A stretch of 54,170 nt of DNA from Gemmobacter nectariphilus DSM 15620 (GCF_000429765.1 NZ_AUCM01000010.1:1-54170); one strand, 5' to 3'; positions 16,397 through 26,239 are shown, numbered from the stretch's first letter. Notes: generated from the sequence alone by a model not told the origin. Made by a program: numbers and translations.

Positions 16397-16773
16397 CCCG
16401 CGCCACCCCGGTCCCCGATACTGTCACCATCCATGTCCCGTTCCGCCTCGTGAAGCGTGGGGGGCGGAAGGAGATGCAGTTGCCCGGAGGCGCGTCGACC
16501 CCGCGCCGCCCCGATGACGCACTCGTCAAGGCACTGGCCCGCGCGTTTCGCTGGAAGCGGATGCTGGACTCGGGCGAGTTCGCGTCGATTTCCGAACTGG
16601 CCGCGAGGGAAGGCATTGCCTTCACCTACATGGCGCGGATCCTGCGCCTGACACTGCTCTCGCCCGATATCGTGGAGACGATTCTGGACGGGAAGCAAGG
16701 GCCGGAGATCACGCTGGCGCGGGCTCTGGAGCCGTTTCCGGTTGAATGGTCAAGGCAGTCATCAGATAGATAG
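16393..16773 (+). CDS. HTH protein coupled to the serine recombinase
   Basis: This 126-residue protein starts MTRATPVPDTVTIHVPFRLVK. It carries FASISELAAREGIAFTYMARIL, a helix-turn-helix, followed by LTLLSPDIVETILDG and ALEPFPVEW. Proteins of this type follow DUF2924-recombinase pairs in many alphaproteobacterial elements and may act as a recombination directionality factor or transcriptional regulator; that is inference. It overlaps the recombinase stop by ATGA. Seventy-four bases separate it from the restriction-modification operon. Confidence 0.78.
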   Translation: MTRATPVPDTVTIHVPFRLVKRGGRKEMQLPGGASTPRRPDDALVKALARAFRWKRMLDSGEFASISELAAREGIAFTYMARILRLTLLSPDIVETILDGKQGPEITLARALEPFPVEWSRQSSDR

Positions 16774-16847
16774 CACAATCCCCTGAGCACCTTTTGCAAG
16801 CCGTGCCGCCAAGAGGGGGTAGTGCAAAAGATTGGCAGGGGCATCAA

Positions 16848-19286
16848 ATGGCCATCAAGAAGAGCGACATCTACCGATCCCTTTGGGAAAGCTGCGACCA
16901 GCTCCGTGGTGGGATGGATGCGTCGCTCTACAAGGATTACATCCTCACGCTCCTCTTCGTGAAATACGTGTCCGACCGTGCTGGCCAGCCCGACGCGCTG
17001 ATCGAGGTGCCGCCCGGCGCGTCCTTTGCCGACATGAAGGCCCTGCGCGGGTCCAAGAACATCGGCGAGGGGATGGACACGATCATCGCTCGCATCGCCG
17101 AAGAGAACGACCTCAGCGGTGTAATCGACCGGGCCTTCTTCAATGATGCCGAGAAGTTCGGACGCGGCCAGAAGATGATCAATACGCTGACCGCGCTGAT
17201 CAACATCTTCAGCAGGGAAGAGTTGAACTTCTCGAAGAACCGGGCCGACGGCGACGACATCCTCGGCGACGCCTACGAATACCTGATGCGCAACTTCGCG
17301 ACCGAGGCGGGCAAGTCCAAGGGGCAGTTCTACACCCCGGCCGAGGTCTCGCGTGTCGTTGCCGCCGTGGCGGGCGTCAGCCGCGCCACCAGCCCGAAAC
17401 AGACGGTTTATGACCCAACCTGCGGCTCGGGCTCGCTGCTGCTGAAGGCCGCCGAGACCGCCCGCGTGCCGATCACCATTTTCGGCCAAGAGATGGACAT
17501 CGCCACCCGTGGCCTCGCGCGCATGAACATGATCATGCACAACCGCGCCACGGCCGAGATCGCACAGGGCGACGTGATCGCCGAACCGCATTTCCTGGCC
17601 GACGCCCACACCCTGCAGACCTTCGATTTCGTTGTTGCCAACCCGCCCTTCTCGGCCAAGGCCTGGGCCGCGGGGCTGACGGCCGAGACGAAATACGGCC
17701 GCTTCGACGATGGCGAACCGCCCGCCAAAAACGGCGACTTCGCCTTCTTGCTGCACATCCTCGCGTCGATGAAGGCCACCGGCTCGGGCGCGGTCATCCT
17801 GCCGCACGGCGTCCTGTTCCGCGGCAATGCCGAGTCGAAGCTGCGCGAGAAGATCCTGAAACGCGGCTACATCAAGGGCGTCATCGGCCTGCCCGCCAAC
17901 CTGTTCTACGGCACCGGCATCCCCGCCTCGATCATCGTGCTCGACAAGTCCGAGGCCACCGCCAACCGCCCCGTCTTCATGGTCGACGCCTCCAGGGGCT
18001 TCATCAAGGACGGCCCCAAGAACCGCCTGCGCGAGCGCGACATCCACAAGATCATCGACGCCTTCACGCGCCAGCAGACAATCCCTGGCTATTCCCGCCT
18101 CGTCCCCTTCGACGAGATCGCCCGCAACGACTTCAACCTGAACATCCCCCGCTACATCGACGGCTCCGACCCCGAGGATCTGCAGGACATCACCGCCCAC
18201 CTGCACGGCGGCGTGCCAGAGCGGGACATCGACGCGCTGGGCGAGTTCTGGGCCGTCATGCCCACGCTGCGCGCCACGCTCTTCGGGCCGAACCCGCGGC
18301 CTGGCTATGCCGATCCGCTGGTCGCGCCCGATCAGGTTCGCGCGACCATCCGCACCCACCCGGATTTCGCGGCCTTCCGCGCGCAGGTCACCGCCATCCT
18401 GGACGGCTGGATCGCGGCCAATACCCCCCTCCTTACGGGCATCAAACAGGGCGACCACCCGCGCGACCTGATCCACACCATTGCGGAGGACATGCTGGCG
18501 CGCTTCGACGCCGCCCCCCTGATCGACAAGTATGAGGCCTATCAGCGCCTGATGTCCTATTGGGCCGCCACCATGCAGGACGATGTGTTCATCATCGCGG
18601 GCGGCGGCTGGCTGGCGGCGCGCGAGTTGCGCGAGGCGCGCAAGGAGACCAGCGACGACGGCAAGGTGAAGTGGCTGGAAGAGGGCGACCTGACGGTGAA
18701 CAAGGTCCGCCTAGTGGCCGATGTTATCCCGCCCGCCCTGATTACCGCGCGCTTCTTCGCCGACCTCAAGGCGGCGCTGGATCAGGCCACCGCCCGGGCC
18801 GAGGACCTGGGGCGCGAGATCGAGGAACTGGCCGAAGAACACGGGGCCGAGGGCGGGCTGTTCGAGGACCTTCTGGCCGATGGGGCCAAGCTGACGGCGG
18901 GAGGGGTGAAGGCGCGGCTGAAGGACAGGGGCCTGGAGCCGGACGAAAAGGCCCTGCTGAAACAGGCAGCCGTGCTGTTTGAAGGCGAGGCCGAGGCGAA
19001 GCGCGCGGCGAAAGAGGCCGAGGCCCGGCTGACCGAGGCCGTGCTGAAGAAATACCCCAACCTGACCATGGGCGAGATCCAGACCCTTGTGGTGCAGGAC
19101 AAGTGGCTGGCCGACATTACCGCCGCCATCGGGGCCGAGGTCGAAGCGCGGACGGAGACGCTCACCGCCCGCGTGCGGGTGCTGACCGAACGCTATGGCC
19201 AGACCCTGCCGCAGATCATGGAGGATCTGGCCGGGCTCGAGGCGCGGGTAGCCGGGCATCTGGCGGCGATGGGGGTGGCGGGATGA
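16848..19286 (+). CDS. hsdM: Type I restriction-modification DNA methyltransferase subunit HsdM
   Basis: This 812-residue N6-adenine methyltransferase subunit acts with HsdS. It starts MAIKKSDIYRSLWESCDQLR. FYTP lies at 161-164, the S-adenosylmethionine site DPTCGSG at 189-195 and the catalytic NPPF at 265-268. The C-terminal 300 residues form an extended charged coiled-coil region (EDLGREIEELAEEHG and beyond), longer than the roughly 520-residue E. coli type but usual for one class of HsdM. A GGCAGGGG site precedes the ATG at 16848. The stop overlaps hsdS by ATGA. It probably modifies host DNA so that HsdR spares it. Confidence 0.95.
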   Translation: MAIKKSDIYRSLWESCDQLRGGMDASLYKDYILTLLFVKYVSDRAGQPDALIEVPPGASFADMKALRGSKNIGEGMDTIIARIAEENDLSGVIDRAFFNDAEKFGRGQKMINTLTALINIFSREELNFSKNRADGDDILGDAYEYLMRNFATEAGKSKGQFYTPAEVSRVVAAVAGVSRATSPKQTVYDPTCGSGSLLLKAAETARVPITIFGQEMDIATRGLARMNMIMHNRATAEIAQGDVIAEPHFLADAHTLQTFDFVVANPPFSAKAWAAGLTAETKYGRFDDGEPPAKNGDFAFLLHILASMKATGSGAVILPHGVLFRGNAESKLREKILKRGYIKGVIGLPANLFYGTGIPASIIVLDKSEATANRPVFMVDASRGFIKDGPKNRLRERDIHKIIDAFTRQQTIPGYSRLVPFDEIARNDFNLNIPRYIDGSDPEDLQDITAHLHGGVPERDIDALGEFWAVMPTLRATLFGPNPRPGYADPLVAPDQVRATIRTHPDFAAFRAQVTAILDGWIAANTPLLTGIKQGDHPRDLIHTIAEDMLARFDAAPLIDKYEAYQRLMSYWAATMQDDVFIIAGGGWLAARELREARKETSDDGKVKWLEEGDLTVNKVRLVADVIPPALITARFFADLKAALDQATARAEDLGREIEELAEEHGAEGGLFEDLLADGAKLTAGGVKARLKDRGLEPDEKALLKQAAVLFEGEAEAKRAAKEAEARLTEAVLKKYPNLTMGEIQTLVVQDKWLADITAAIGAEVEARTETLTARVRVLTERYGQTLPQIMEDLAGLEARVAGHLAAMGVAG

Positions 19287-20470
19287 GTGAGGCCTCAATC
19301 CATGCCGGATGGGATCGAAAACCGATCAAGGCCGTTGCGAAGATCACGACCGGAGACAAGGATACCAAGGATCGCGTTGAGAACGGTCTGTATCCGTTTT
19401 TCGTGCGCTCGCAGACCGTTGAACGTATCAACTCGGTCGGCTTCGACGGCGAAGGCGTCTTGACGGCAGGCGATGGCGTCGGCACAGGAAAAATCTTCCA
19501 TTACATCAATGGGAAATGTGACTTCCACCAGCGCGTCTATCTGATGCACAGCTTTTCCGAGGGCGTCACCGGGCGATATTTCTTCTACTATTTCAGCCAC
19601 TTCTTTTATGACCGCATCATGGCGATGACGGCGAAGTCGTCAGTTGACTCCGTTCGTCGAGAGATGATCGCGGATATGGAAATCCTGTTCCCGAAAGACA
19701 GCAGCGAACAAGACCGCGTGGTCGCCGCGTTGTCGGATGCGGATGGGGTGGTGGCGGGGTTGGAGCGGGTGATCGCCAAGAAGCGCCTGATCAAGCAGGG
19801 CGCGATGCAAGACCTCCTCACCGCCCGCCGCCGCCTCCCGGGGTTCTCGGGGGAGTGGGAGGTGAAGCGGTTGGGTGACCATGTGCGTTTCTTGAAGAAC
19901 GGCACACATTCCCGCGCTCAACTATCCGAACATGGCCCCGTCAAGAATTTGCATTACGGCGACATCCATGGCGCAGCGTCGATCTTTCTCTCGCCCGCGA
20001 CCAAGCCGATGCCGACGCTGGACTCGTTGTCCGCCGGGCGACTGGACAGGCTGGCTGCTGGCGACCTCGTATTCGTTGACGCATCGGAGGATCTCGCTGG
20101 CGTAGGCACATCGGTGGAAGTAACCGATCTGGGTGCAACAGAAGTCGTCTCGGGGCTTCACACGATTGCCGCGCGCTTTGACAAGTCGATCTTGGTTGAT
20201 GGGTTTAAGGCTTTCCTTCAGTTCATGCCGGCATTTCGTAGTCACTTGTGCCAGTTGGCTGCGGGCACAAAAGTCTTGGCAACAAACCGGCGCCATATCT
20301 CAAGCGCAGAAATTGCGTTGCCACGACCGGACGAACAGCAAGCCATCGCCACTGTCCTCTCCGACATGGACGCCGAAATCCAGACCCTCGAGTCCCGCCT
20401 CGCCAAGGCGCGGGCGGTGAAGGAGGGGATGATGCAGACTCTTTTGACAGGGCGGGTCAGGCTGGTCTGA
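19283..20470 (+). CDS. hsdS: Type I restriction-modification specificity subunit HsdS
   Basis: This 395-residue protein sets the DNA target. It has two target-recognition halves, each closed by a conserved helix: EQDRVVAALSDADGVVAGLE with QDLLTARRRLPGF after the first, and EQQAIATVLSDMDAEIQTLE with QTLLTGRVRLV at the end. The near-repeat is the internal symmetry expected of HsdS. The recognition domains (for example KIFHYINGKCDFHQRVYLMH) use more A/T-rich codons than the flanking hsd genes, consistent with separate transfer or fast evolution. The target sequence cannot be predicted here. Confidence 0.93.
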   Translation: MSEASIHAGWDRKPIKAVAKITTGDKDTKDRVENGLYPFFVRSQTVERINSVGFDGEGVLTAGDGVGTGKIFHYINGKCDFHQRVYLMHSFSEGVTGRYFFYYFSHFFYDRIMAMTAKSSVDSVRREMIADMEILFPKDSSEQDRVVAALSDADGVVAGLERVIAKKRLIKQGAMQDLLTARRRLPGFSGEWEVKRLGDHVRFLKNGTHSRAQLSEHGPVKNLHYGDIHGAASIFLSPATKPMPTLDSLSAGRLDRLAAGDLVFVDASEDLAGVGTSVEVTDLGATEVVSGLHTIAARFDKSILVDGFKAFLQFMPAFRSHLCQLAAGTKVLATNRRHISSAEIALPRPDEQQAIATVLSDMDAEIQTLESRLAKARAVKEGMMQTLLTGRVRLV

Positions 20471-20501
20471 CTCGGGTAACAGTATTTCAGGGGGTATTTC
20501 C

Positions 20502-23500
20502 ATGGCCATCGGCGATCCGGAACGCGCCACGCAGAACCGCATGATCGCGCAGCTGTGCGGCGATACCTCTGGTAAAACGGGCGGCCTCGGCTGGCGCTAT
20601 CTGGGCGATTGGCAGAAGCGCGAGGGCAATGCCAACATCGAGCCCGCCCTTTTGCGCCCCTGGCTGCTGGCCCGTGGCCATGACCCCGAGGTGGCGACCA
20701 AGGCCATCGCCGAGTTGCAGCGCGCCGCCCGTATGGACGGGCTGAAGCTGTATGAATCGAACCGCGCCACCTATGACATGCTGCGCTATGGCGTGCAGGT
20801 CACCCCCGGCCCCGGCGAGGCCCCGGTCACCGTGCGCTTTGTCGATTGGGACAGCCCCGCCGCCAATGATCTCGGCGTCGCCGAAGAGGTGGCGGTCACG
20901 GCGAAGAACCCCAAGGCCTACAACAAGCGCCCCGATCTGGTGATGTATGTGAACGGCATCGCCATGGGCGTGGTGGAGCTGAAGAAATCCACTGTCGATC
21001 TGGGCGAGGGCATCCGCCAGACGCTGGACAACCAGCGCCCCGAGTTCATCCGGCACTTCTTCACCACAGTGCAGATCACATTCGCGAGCAACGACATGCA
21101 AGGCCTGCGCTATGCCGCGATCCAGACCCCGCAGCCCTATTGGCTGGCCTGGAAAGAGGAGAGCGCGATCACCAACCCGCTCGACCGCGATGGGGCGCAG
21201 ATGCTGGCGCCCGCGCGGTTTCTGGAACTGATCAACGATTTCATCCTGTTCGATGCGGGCATCAAGAAGGTCGCTCGCCCCAACCAGTATTTCGCCGTGA
21301 AGGCCGCGCAAGAGGCTGTGGCAGCGAAGAAGGGCGGGATCATCTGGCAGACCCAAGGCTCGGGGAAAAGCCTGATCATGGTTATGCTGGCCCGCTGGAT
21401 CCGCGAGGCCCGCCCCGATGCGCGGATCCTCGTTGTGACAGACCGCAAGGAACTGGACGACCAGATCGAGGCGGTCTTTGGCAACACCGGCGACAAGGTG
21501 CGACGCGCGAAGTCCGGCGCCGACCTGCTGGCTGCGCTGGCCGACCCAAAGGATCGGGTGGTGTCCTCGCTCGTTCACAAGTTCGGGCGGCGGGAAGAGG
21601 ACGAGTTGGGCGCCATGATCGCCGACATCCAGCGCGGCCAGATCGGCGCACCGGTGGGCGAGTTTTTCGTCTTCATCGACGAGGCGCACCGGACCCAATC
21701 GGGCAAGCTGGCCCGTGCCATGCGGTCGATCTTGCCGGGTGCAGTGTTCTTCGGCTTCACCGGCACGCCGCTTCTAAGGTCGGACAAGCAGACTTCGCTT
21801 GAGGTGTTCGGCCCCTATATCGGCACGCCCTACCGCTTCAACGAAGCGGTCGAGGATGGCGTCGTGCTGGACCTGCGGTATGAGGCGCGCGATATCGACC
21901 AGCGCGTGGCCTCGCCCAAGAAGATCGACGAATGGTTCGAGGCCAAGACCAAGGGCCTGACCCCGGTGGCCAAGGCGAGCCTGAAACAGCGCTGGGGCAC
22001 GTTGCAGCGCGTGCTGTCGTCGAAGGACCGGCTGGAACAGATCGCCAATGACATCATCATGGACATGGAGTTGAAGCCGCGGCTCAAGGCTGGCCGCGGC
22101 AACGCGATGCTGGTGGCGGGCTCGATCCCCGAGGCGTGCAGGCTGTTCGAGATCTTCCGCAATTCCGGCTCGGACCTCGCCGGGAAATGCGCCATCGTCA
22201 CGTCCTACACCCGCAACGCCTCGGAACTGACCGGCGAAGAGGCCGGGATGGGCGAGACCGAAAAGCAGTACGTCTATCGCGTCTATGACCGGCTGATGAC
22301 CGATCTGGGCACGGATGAAGAAGCCTACGAGACCGAGGCCCTGCGGAAGTTCCGCAAAGAGCCGGCGCAGATGAAGCTGCTGATCGTCGTCAGCCGCCTG
22401 CTGACCGGTTTCGACGCGCCGACGGCGACCTACATCTACATCGACAAGCAGATGCGGGACCACGGGCTGTTCCAGGCGATCTGCCGGGTGAACCGCCTCG
22501 ACGGGGACGACAAGGATTACGGCTATGTCGTCGACTACAAGGACCTGTTCAAAAACATCGAAACGGCCGTCGAAGACTACACCTCGGGCGCCTTCGACGC
22601 CTTCGACGCTGCCGATGTCGAGGGGCTGATATCCTCGCGGGCCGAAAAGGCGGGCGAGGATCTGATGACCGCGCGCGACGCTTGGTTCGGGCTGCTTGAT
22701 CCGGTTGAACAGCCCAAAGGCGACGACCAGGTGCTTGCCTATTTCTCCAGTCCTGGCGGGTGGGAGACCGATCCGCAGGCCGAGGAAAAGGCCCGGCGGC
22801 GTCAGGCGCTTTACAAACTGGCAGGGGCCTATGCCCGGGCGTTCGCATCGGTGGCCGATGATCCCGCAGCCTCGGGCGTGAACGACTTGCAGCTGGGGCA
22901 GTACCGCAACGAGGTGGAACGGGCGATTTCGCTGCGCGATGCGGTGCGCCTGCACAGCGGCGATGCTTTGGACATGAAGCAGTTCGAGCCCGCGATGCGG
23001 CACCTGATCGACACCTACATCAAGGCGGACGAGTCCGAGGTGATCTCGCACCTGGACGACATCAGCCTGATCGATCTGGTGGCGAGCAAGGGGGCGGCAG
23101 TCGAGGGGGAGTTGCCGAGTTCCCTGAAGAAGAAGCGCGAGAACGTGGCCGAAGCCATCGAGAACAACGTGCGCAGGCTGATCATCGACGAAACGCCGGT
23201 GAACCCGAAGTTCTACGAACGAATGTCCGAGCTGCTGACCGACCTAGTCAAGAAACGTAAGGACGACGCCATCGCCTACGCGGAATACTTGGAAAAGATC
23301 GCGGAACTGGTCAGGGCGGTAAAGGCCGGGCATGGCGACGAATACCCGTCGACCATGACCACACCGGGGCGCAAGGCGCTCTTCGACAACCTTGCTCAGG
23401 ACGAGGCCACGACGATGGCGGTCGATGCCGCGATCCGCAGCACGGCTCAGACGGGATGGCGCGGCAACAAGATGAAGGAGCGGATGCTGCGGCGAAAACT

Positions 23501-23573
23501 GCTGGAGATACTCGATGCGGAGGACGCCGTGGACAGCATCATCGAGATCATTCGGTCGCATGATGAATACTGA
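20502..23573 (+). CDS. hsdR: Type I restriction enzyme endonuclease/translocase subunit HsdR
   Basis: This 1,023-residue subunit cleaves unmodified DNA after ATP-driven translocation. The N-terminal nuclease has PDLVMYV (Asp145) and VVELKKS (Glu159, Lys161), the PD-ExK site. Walker A is TQGSGKS at 284-290, the DEAH-type box is FIDEAHRTQSGK near residue 390, and GFTGTPLL follows. Helicase motifs continue with LLTGFDAPT and ICRVNRLD. The gene appears intact. It starts 31 bases after hsdS, with its own weak ribosome site, and overlaps the metallopeptidase gene at its end. Confidence 0.95.
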   Translation: MAIGDPERATQNRMIAQLCGDTSGKTGGLGWRYLGDWQKREGNANIEPALLRPWLLARGHDPEVATKAIAELQRAARMDGLKLYESNRATYDMLRYGVQVTPGPGEAPVTVRFVDWDSPAANDLGVAEEVAVTAKNPKAYNKRPDLVMYVNGIAMGVVELKKSTVDLGEGIRQTLDNQRPEFIRHFFTTVQITFASNDMQGLRYAAIQTPQPYWLAWKEESAITNPLDRDGAQMLAPARFLELINDFILFDAGIKKVARPNQYFAVKAAQEAVAAKKGGIIWQTQGSGKSLIMVMLARWIREARPDARILVVTDRKELDDQIEAVFGNTGDKVRRAKSGADLLAALADPKDRVVSSLVHKFGRREEDELGAMIADIQRGQIGAPVGEFFVFIDEAHRTQSGKLARAMRSILPGAVFFGFTGTPLLRSDKQTSLEVFGPYIGTPYRFNEAVEDGVVLDLRYEARDIDQRVASPKKIDEWFEAKTKGLTPVAKASLKQRWGTLQRVLSSKDRLEQIANDIIMDMELKPRLKAGRGNAMLVAGSIPEACRLFEIFRNSGSDLAGKCAIVTSYTRNASELTGEEAGMGETEKQYVYRVYDRLMTDLGTDEEAYETEALRKFRKEPAQMKLLIVVSRLLTGFDAPTATYIYIDKQMRDHGLFQAICRVNRLDGDDKDYGYVVDYKDLFKNIETAVEDYTSGAFDAFDAADVEGLISSRAEKAGEDLMTARDAWFGLLDPVEQPKGDDQVLAYFSSPGGWETDPQAEEKARRRQALYKLAGAYARAFASVADDPAASGVNDLQLGQYRNEVERAISLRDAVRLHSGDALDMKQFEPAMRHLIDTYIKADESEVISHLDDISLIDLVASKGAAVEGELPSSLKKKRENVAEAIENNVRRLIIDETPVNPKFYERMSELLTDLVKKRKDDAIAYAEYLEKIAELVRAVKAGHGDEYPSTMTTPGRKALFDNLAQDEATTMAVDAAIRSTAQTGWRGNKMKERMLRRKLLEILDAEDAVDSIIEIIRSHDEY

Positions 23574-24273
23574 AGTGATCGAGATCGCCGGGCTGTCGGT
23601 AGAACTGGTCCGCAAACCGATCAAGAACCTGCATATCGGGGTCTATCCTCCGGCCGGTCGCGTGCGGGTCGCTGCCCCTCCAGCCATCAGCGAAGACGCT
23701 GTCCGGGTGGCGGTTGTGACCCGGCTCGGCTGGATCAAGAAAAAGCAGCGCGAGTTCGAGGGTCAGGCCCGCCAATCCGAACGCCGGTATGTCTCAGGCG
23801 AAACCCATTTTGTCTTTGGAAAACCGCTCAGGCTTCTGGTCCAGCCGAACGACAAGAACCGCTGTGCAATCCGGCCAGACGCTTCGGATCGCCTGACGAT
23901 GTTGGCGCCAGCAGGCTCAACGACCGATCAGAAAGCACATTGGATGGCGACGTGGTACCGATCGCAGCTGCGGGAAAAGGCCGCTCCCCGTATTGTCAAG
24001 TGGTCGGATCGGCTGGGCGTACCGGTACCGCGGTGGGGCATCAGGTTGATGAAGACGAAGTGGGGCAGCTTCAATCCCGAAAAGGGGCTCGTGTGGCTGA
24101 ACCTCGACCTGGCGAAGAAGCCTCTGGCCGCCCTCGACTACGTCATCCTGCATGAAATGGCCCATTTCGTATCACCGCGACACGACGAGCTCTTCTTGAA
24201 CACCCTCGATCGAAACATGCCGGGGTGGCGACAAATCCGGTCAGACCTCAACGCGCTTCCCCTGTCGGATTGA
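23560..24273 (+). CDS. YgjP/SprT-like zinc metallopeptidase (DUF45) of the RM operon
   Basis: This 237-residue protein starts MMNTEVIEIAGLSVELVRKP. It carries the zinc motif VILHEMAHFVSPRHDELF near residue 205 (HExxH plus the downstream His) and the WGSFNPEKGLVWLNLDL block seen in YgjP-like M48-related enzymes. The ATG at 23560 (or 23563) overlaps hsdR by 14 bases, so it belongs to the same operon. YgjP-like genes often travel with type I restriction systems; the biological target is unknown. It may trim or remove HsdR-like proteins, but this is inference. Confidence 0.86.
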   Translation: MMNTEVIEIAGLSVELVRKPIKNLHIGVYPPAGRVRVAAPPAISEDAVRVAVVTRLGWIKKKQREFEGQARQSERRYVSGETHFVFGKPLRLLVQPNDKNRCAIRPDASDRLTMLAPAGSTTDQKAHWMATWYRSQLREKAAPRIVKWSDRLGVPVPRWGIRLMKTKWGSFNPEKGLVWLNLDLAKKPLAALDYVILHEMAHFVSPRHDELFLNTLDRNMPGWRQIRSDLNALPLSD

Positions 24274-24287
24274 AGCTCGCTGCAGGA

Positions 24288-24302
24288 GTTCGATTTCTGT
24301 TC
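24288..24302. promoter_or_regulatory. Second GTTC-N7-GTTC match, right of the RM operon
   Basis: GTTCGATTTCTGTTC is an exact fit to the LexA consensus, but it begins 15 bases after the metallopeptidase stop. No gene follows on either strand until the tRNA at 24550. The 24274-24549 interval otherwise shows no coding signal and no clear hairpin. It may be a chance match or a left-over from a lost gene at the edge of the island. Confidence 0.25.
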
Positions 24303-24549
24303 CATCTCACGAACGCCACCGGCGTCGAAGTGTTCAGGTGGCGCGAGGATCTGCCCCCATATTTTCAATCGGTTACGGGCTCTACACCGGATGCTAGTAG
24401 TCGAGAGGTCCGGAGAATATCGGGCTTTAGAAAACCATTCCGGCTGCTGCAGCGAGGACGCCAGTGCAAAGTCAACCGCGCATAACCCTCGAAAGCAACG
24501 GGAAAATCCGGCCGCGGCGGGATCGGGAGAACGATTCCTTGAAGGGAAG

Positions 24550-24639
<90 letters not shown>

Positions 24640-24832
24640 GTGTTCGGGGTCGTGGGCGGTTTCCTAGTGCAGCCCGATGGCGGGTGCAAGCGGGATTTTC
24701 GAGTTTTTTGACAATCACATCCCCAAACGACACAGGCTTGTGACGCCTGCGCAGGACCGGCAGGCAAGCGGCGCCTTGGCAGGCAGGCAGATCGCCCGCT
24801 AGAAAGGGCCAGACCCTGACCGGAGCCCCGAC

Positions 24833-25663
24833 ATGCTGCGCCGCACCCTGCTGACCCTGATCGCCTGCGCCAGCCTGCTGACGCCGCTGCGCGCGCTGGC
24901 CGGACCTGTCGACGATCTGGCCGCCGCGCTGCGTTTGCCCGAGTTGCTGCGCGTGCTGGTCGAGGAGGGAATCGGCTACGGCGCCGACCTTGAGGCCGAA
25001 CTTTTCCCCGGCGCAGGCGGCGCGCGCTGGGATGCAGCCGTCGAGGCGATCCACGACCCCGCCCGGATGCAGACCCAGGCGCTGGCGCGGCTTCATGCCG
25101 AACTGGGCGCACGGCCCGAGGAGGTCGCGCGGATGACGGCCTTTTTCACCGCCGAGCCCGGGGCGGCCATCGTCAAGCTGGAAATCGCCGCGCGCGCGGC
25201 GTTCCTGGACGACAGCGCCAGAGAGGCCGCCGAGGTCGCGCTTGCCGAGCTGAAGGAGCGCGGCGATCCGCGGCTGGAGCAGCTGGACCGCCTGATCGCC
25301 GCGAATGACCTGATCGAGCAGAACATCGCGGGGGCGATGAATGCGAATCTTGCCTTTTACCAGGGCATGATCGCCGGCGGTGCGGTCGATGCCACCCTGC
25401 CCGACGGCGAGATGATGGCCGACCTGTGGTCGCAAGAGCCGCAGATCCGGCAAGATACCATCGACTGGCTGCTGCCCTATATGGTGATGGCCTACCGGCC
25501 CCTGGCTGATGCCGACCTTGACGCCTATATTGCCTTTTCCGAAACCCCCGACGGGCAACTTCTGAACCGGGCGCTGTTCGCAGCCTTTGACGGGCTGTTC
25601 AACACGCTGTCGCGGGATCTGGGGCTGGCGGCGGCCAAGATGCTTCAGGGCCAGGATATCTGA
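24833..25663 (+). CDS. DUF2059-like secreted protein
   Basis: This 276-residue protein starts MLRRTLLTLIACASLLTPLR and ends its signal peptide near ALAGP (residue 24). The rest is helical and acidic, with EVARMTAFFTAEPGAAIVKL and MVMAYRPLADADLDAYIAFSETPDG, the latter typical of DUF2059 proteins. It is most likely periplasmic; its function is unknown. It lies between the tRNA gene and the ribosomal protein genes on the core-genome side. The translation start is clear from the signal peptide, and the ribosome site is weak. Confidence 0.8.
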   Translation: MLRRTLLTLIACASLLTPLRALAGPVDDLAAALRLPELLRVLVEEGIGYGADLEAELFPGAGGARWDAAVEAIHDPARMQTQALARLHAELGARPEEVARMTAFFTAEPGAAIVKLEIAARAAFLDDSAREAAEVALAELKERGDPRLEQLDRLIAANDLIEQNIAGAMNANLAFYQGMIAGGAVDATLPDGEMMADLWSQEPQIRQDTIDWLLPYMVMAYRPLADADLDAYIAFSETPDGQLLNRALFAAFDGLFNTLSRDLGLAAAKMLQGQDI

Positions 25664-25832
25664 GGCAGGCTTGACTTTTGCGGCGGATTCTCGGAAAAGC
25701 GCCCATCCCTGCGCCGGGGCGACTCGCGCAGGGCATTTTGTGTGACGCCCTTGGCGGGGCGCGCTGCCCGAAGGCACCAAACGCCGGACATGCACCGGGG
25801 CCGCAGGGCGCGGAAGAAAAAGGAAGACACCG

Positions 25833-26225
25833 ATGACCACTTTCGCGGTCCTCAAGACGGGCGGCAAGCAGTACAAGGTCCAGGCCGGCGACGTGCTGCG
25901 CGTGGAACTGATCGCCGCCACCGCTGGCGACAAGGTCCAGTTCAACGAGATCCTCATGGTCGGCGGTGAAACCGTCACCATCGGCGCCCCGCTGGTCGCC
26001 GGCGCGGCCGTTCAGGCCGAGGTGATCGACAACATCAAGGCCGACAAGGTCATCAGCTACCACAAGCGTCGCCGCAAGCATTCGTCGCAGCGCACCCGTG
26101 GCCACCGTCAGAAGCTGACGCTGGTGCGTGTGACCGACATTCTCGCCTCGGGCGCTGAAACCACCGGCGTGACCGCTGCTGTCGGCACCGCCGATGCGCG
26201 CCGCGCCGCCCACGAAACCAAGTAA
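25833..26225 (+). CDS. rplU: 50S ribosomal protein L21
   Basis: This 130-residue protein starts MTTFAVLKTGGKQYKVQAGD and contains DKVISYHKRRRKHSSQRTRG and HRQKLTLVRVTDI, the L21 signature. It is longer than E. coli L21 (103) by an Ala-rich C-terminal tail, as in relatives. It binds 23S rRNA in the large subunit. It forms an operon with rpmA 14 bases later. A TTGACT at 25671 in the 169-base leader could be a -35 element, but no clear -10 is seen. Confidence 0.97.
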   Translation: MTTFAVLKTGGKQYKVQAGDVLRVELIAATAGDKVQFNEILMVGGETVTIGAPLVAGAAVQAEVIDNIKADKVISYHKRRRKHSSQRTRGHRQKLTLVRVTDILASGAETTGVTAAVGTADARRAAHETK

Positions 26226-26239
26226 GGGGAGTCTGACCC

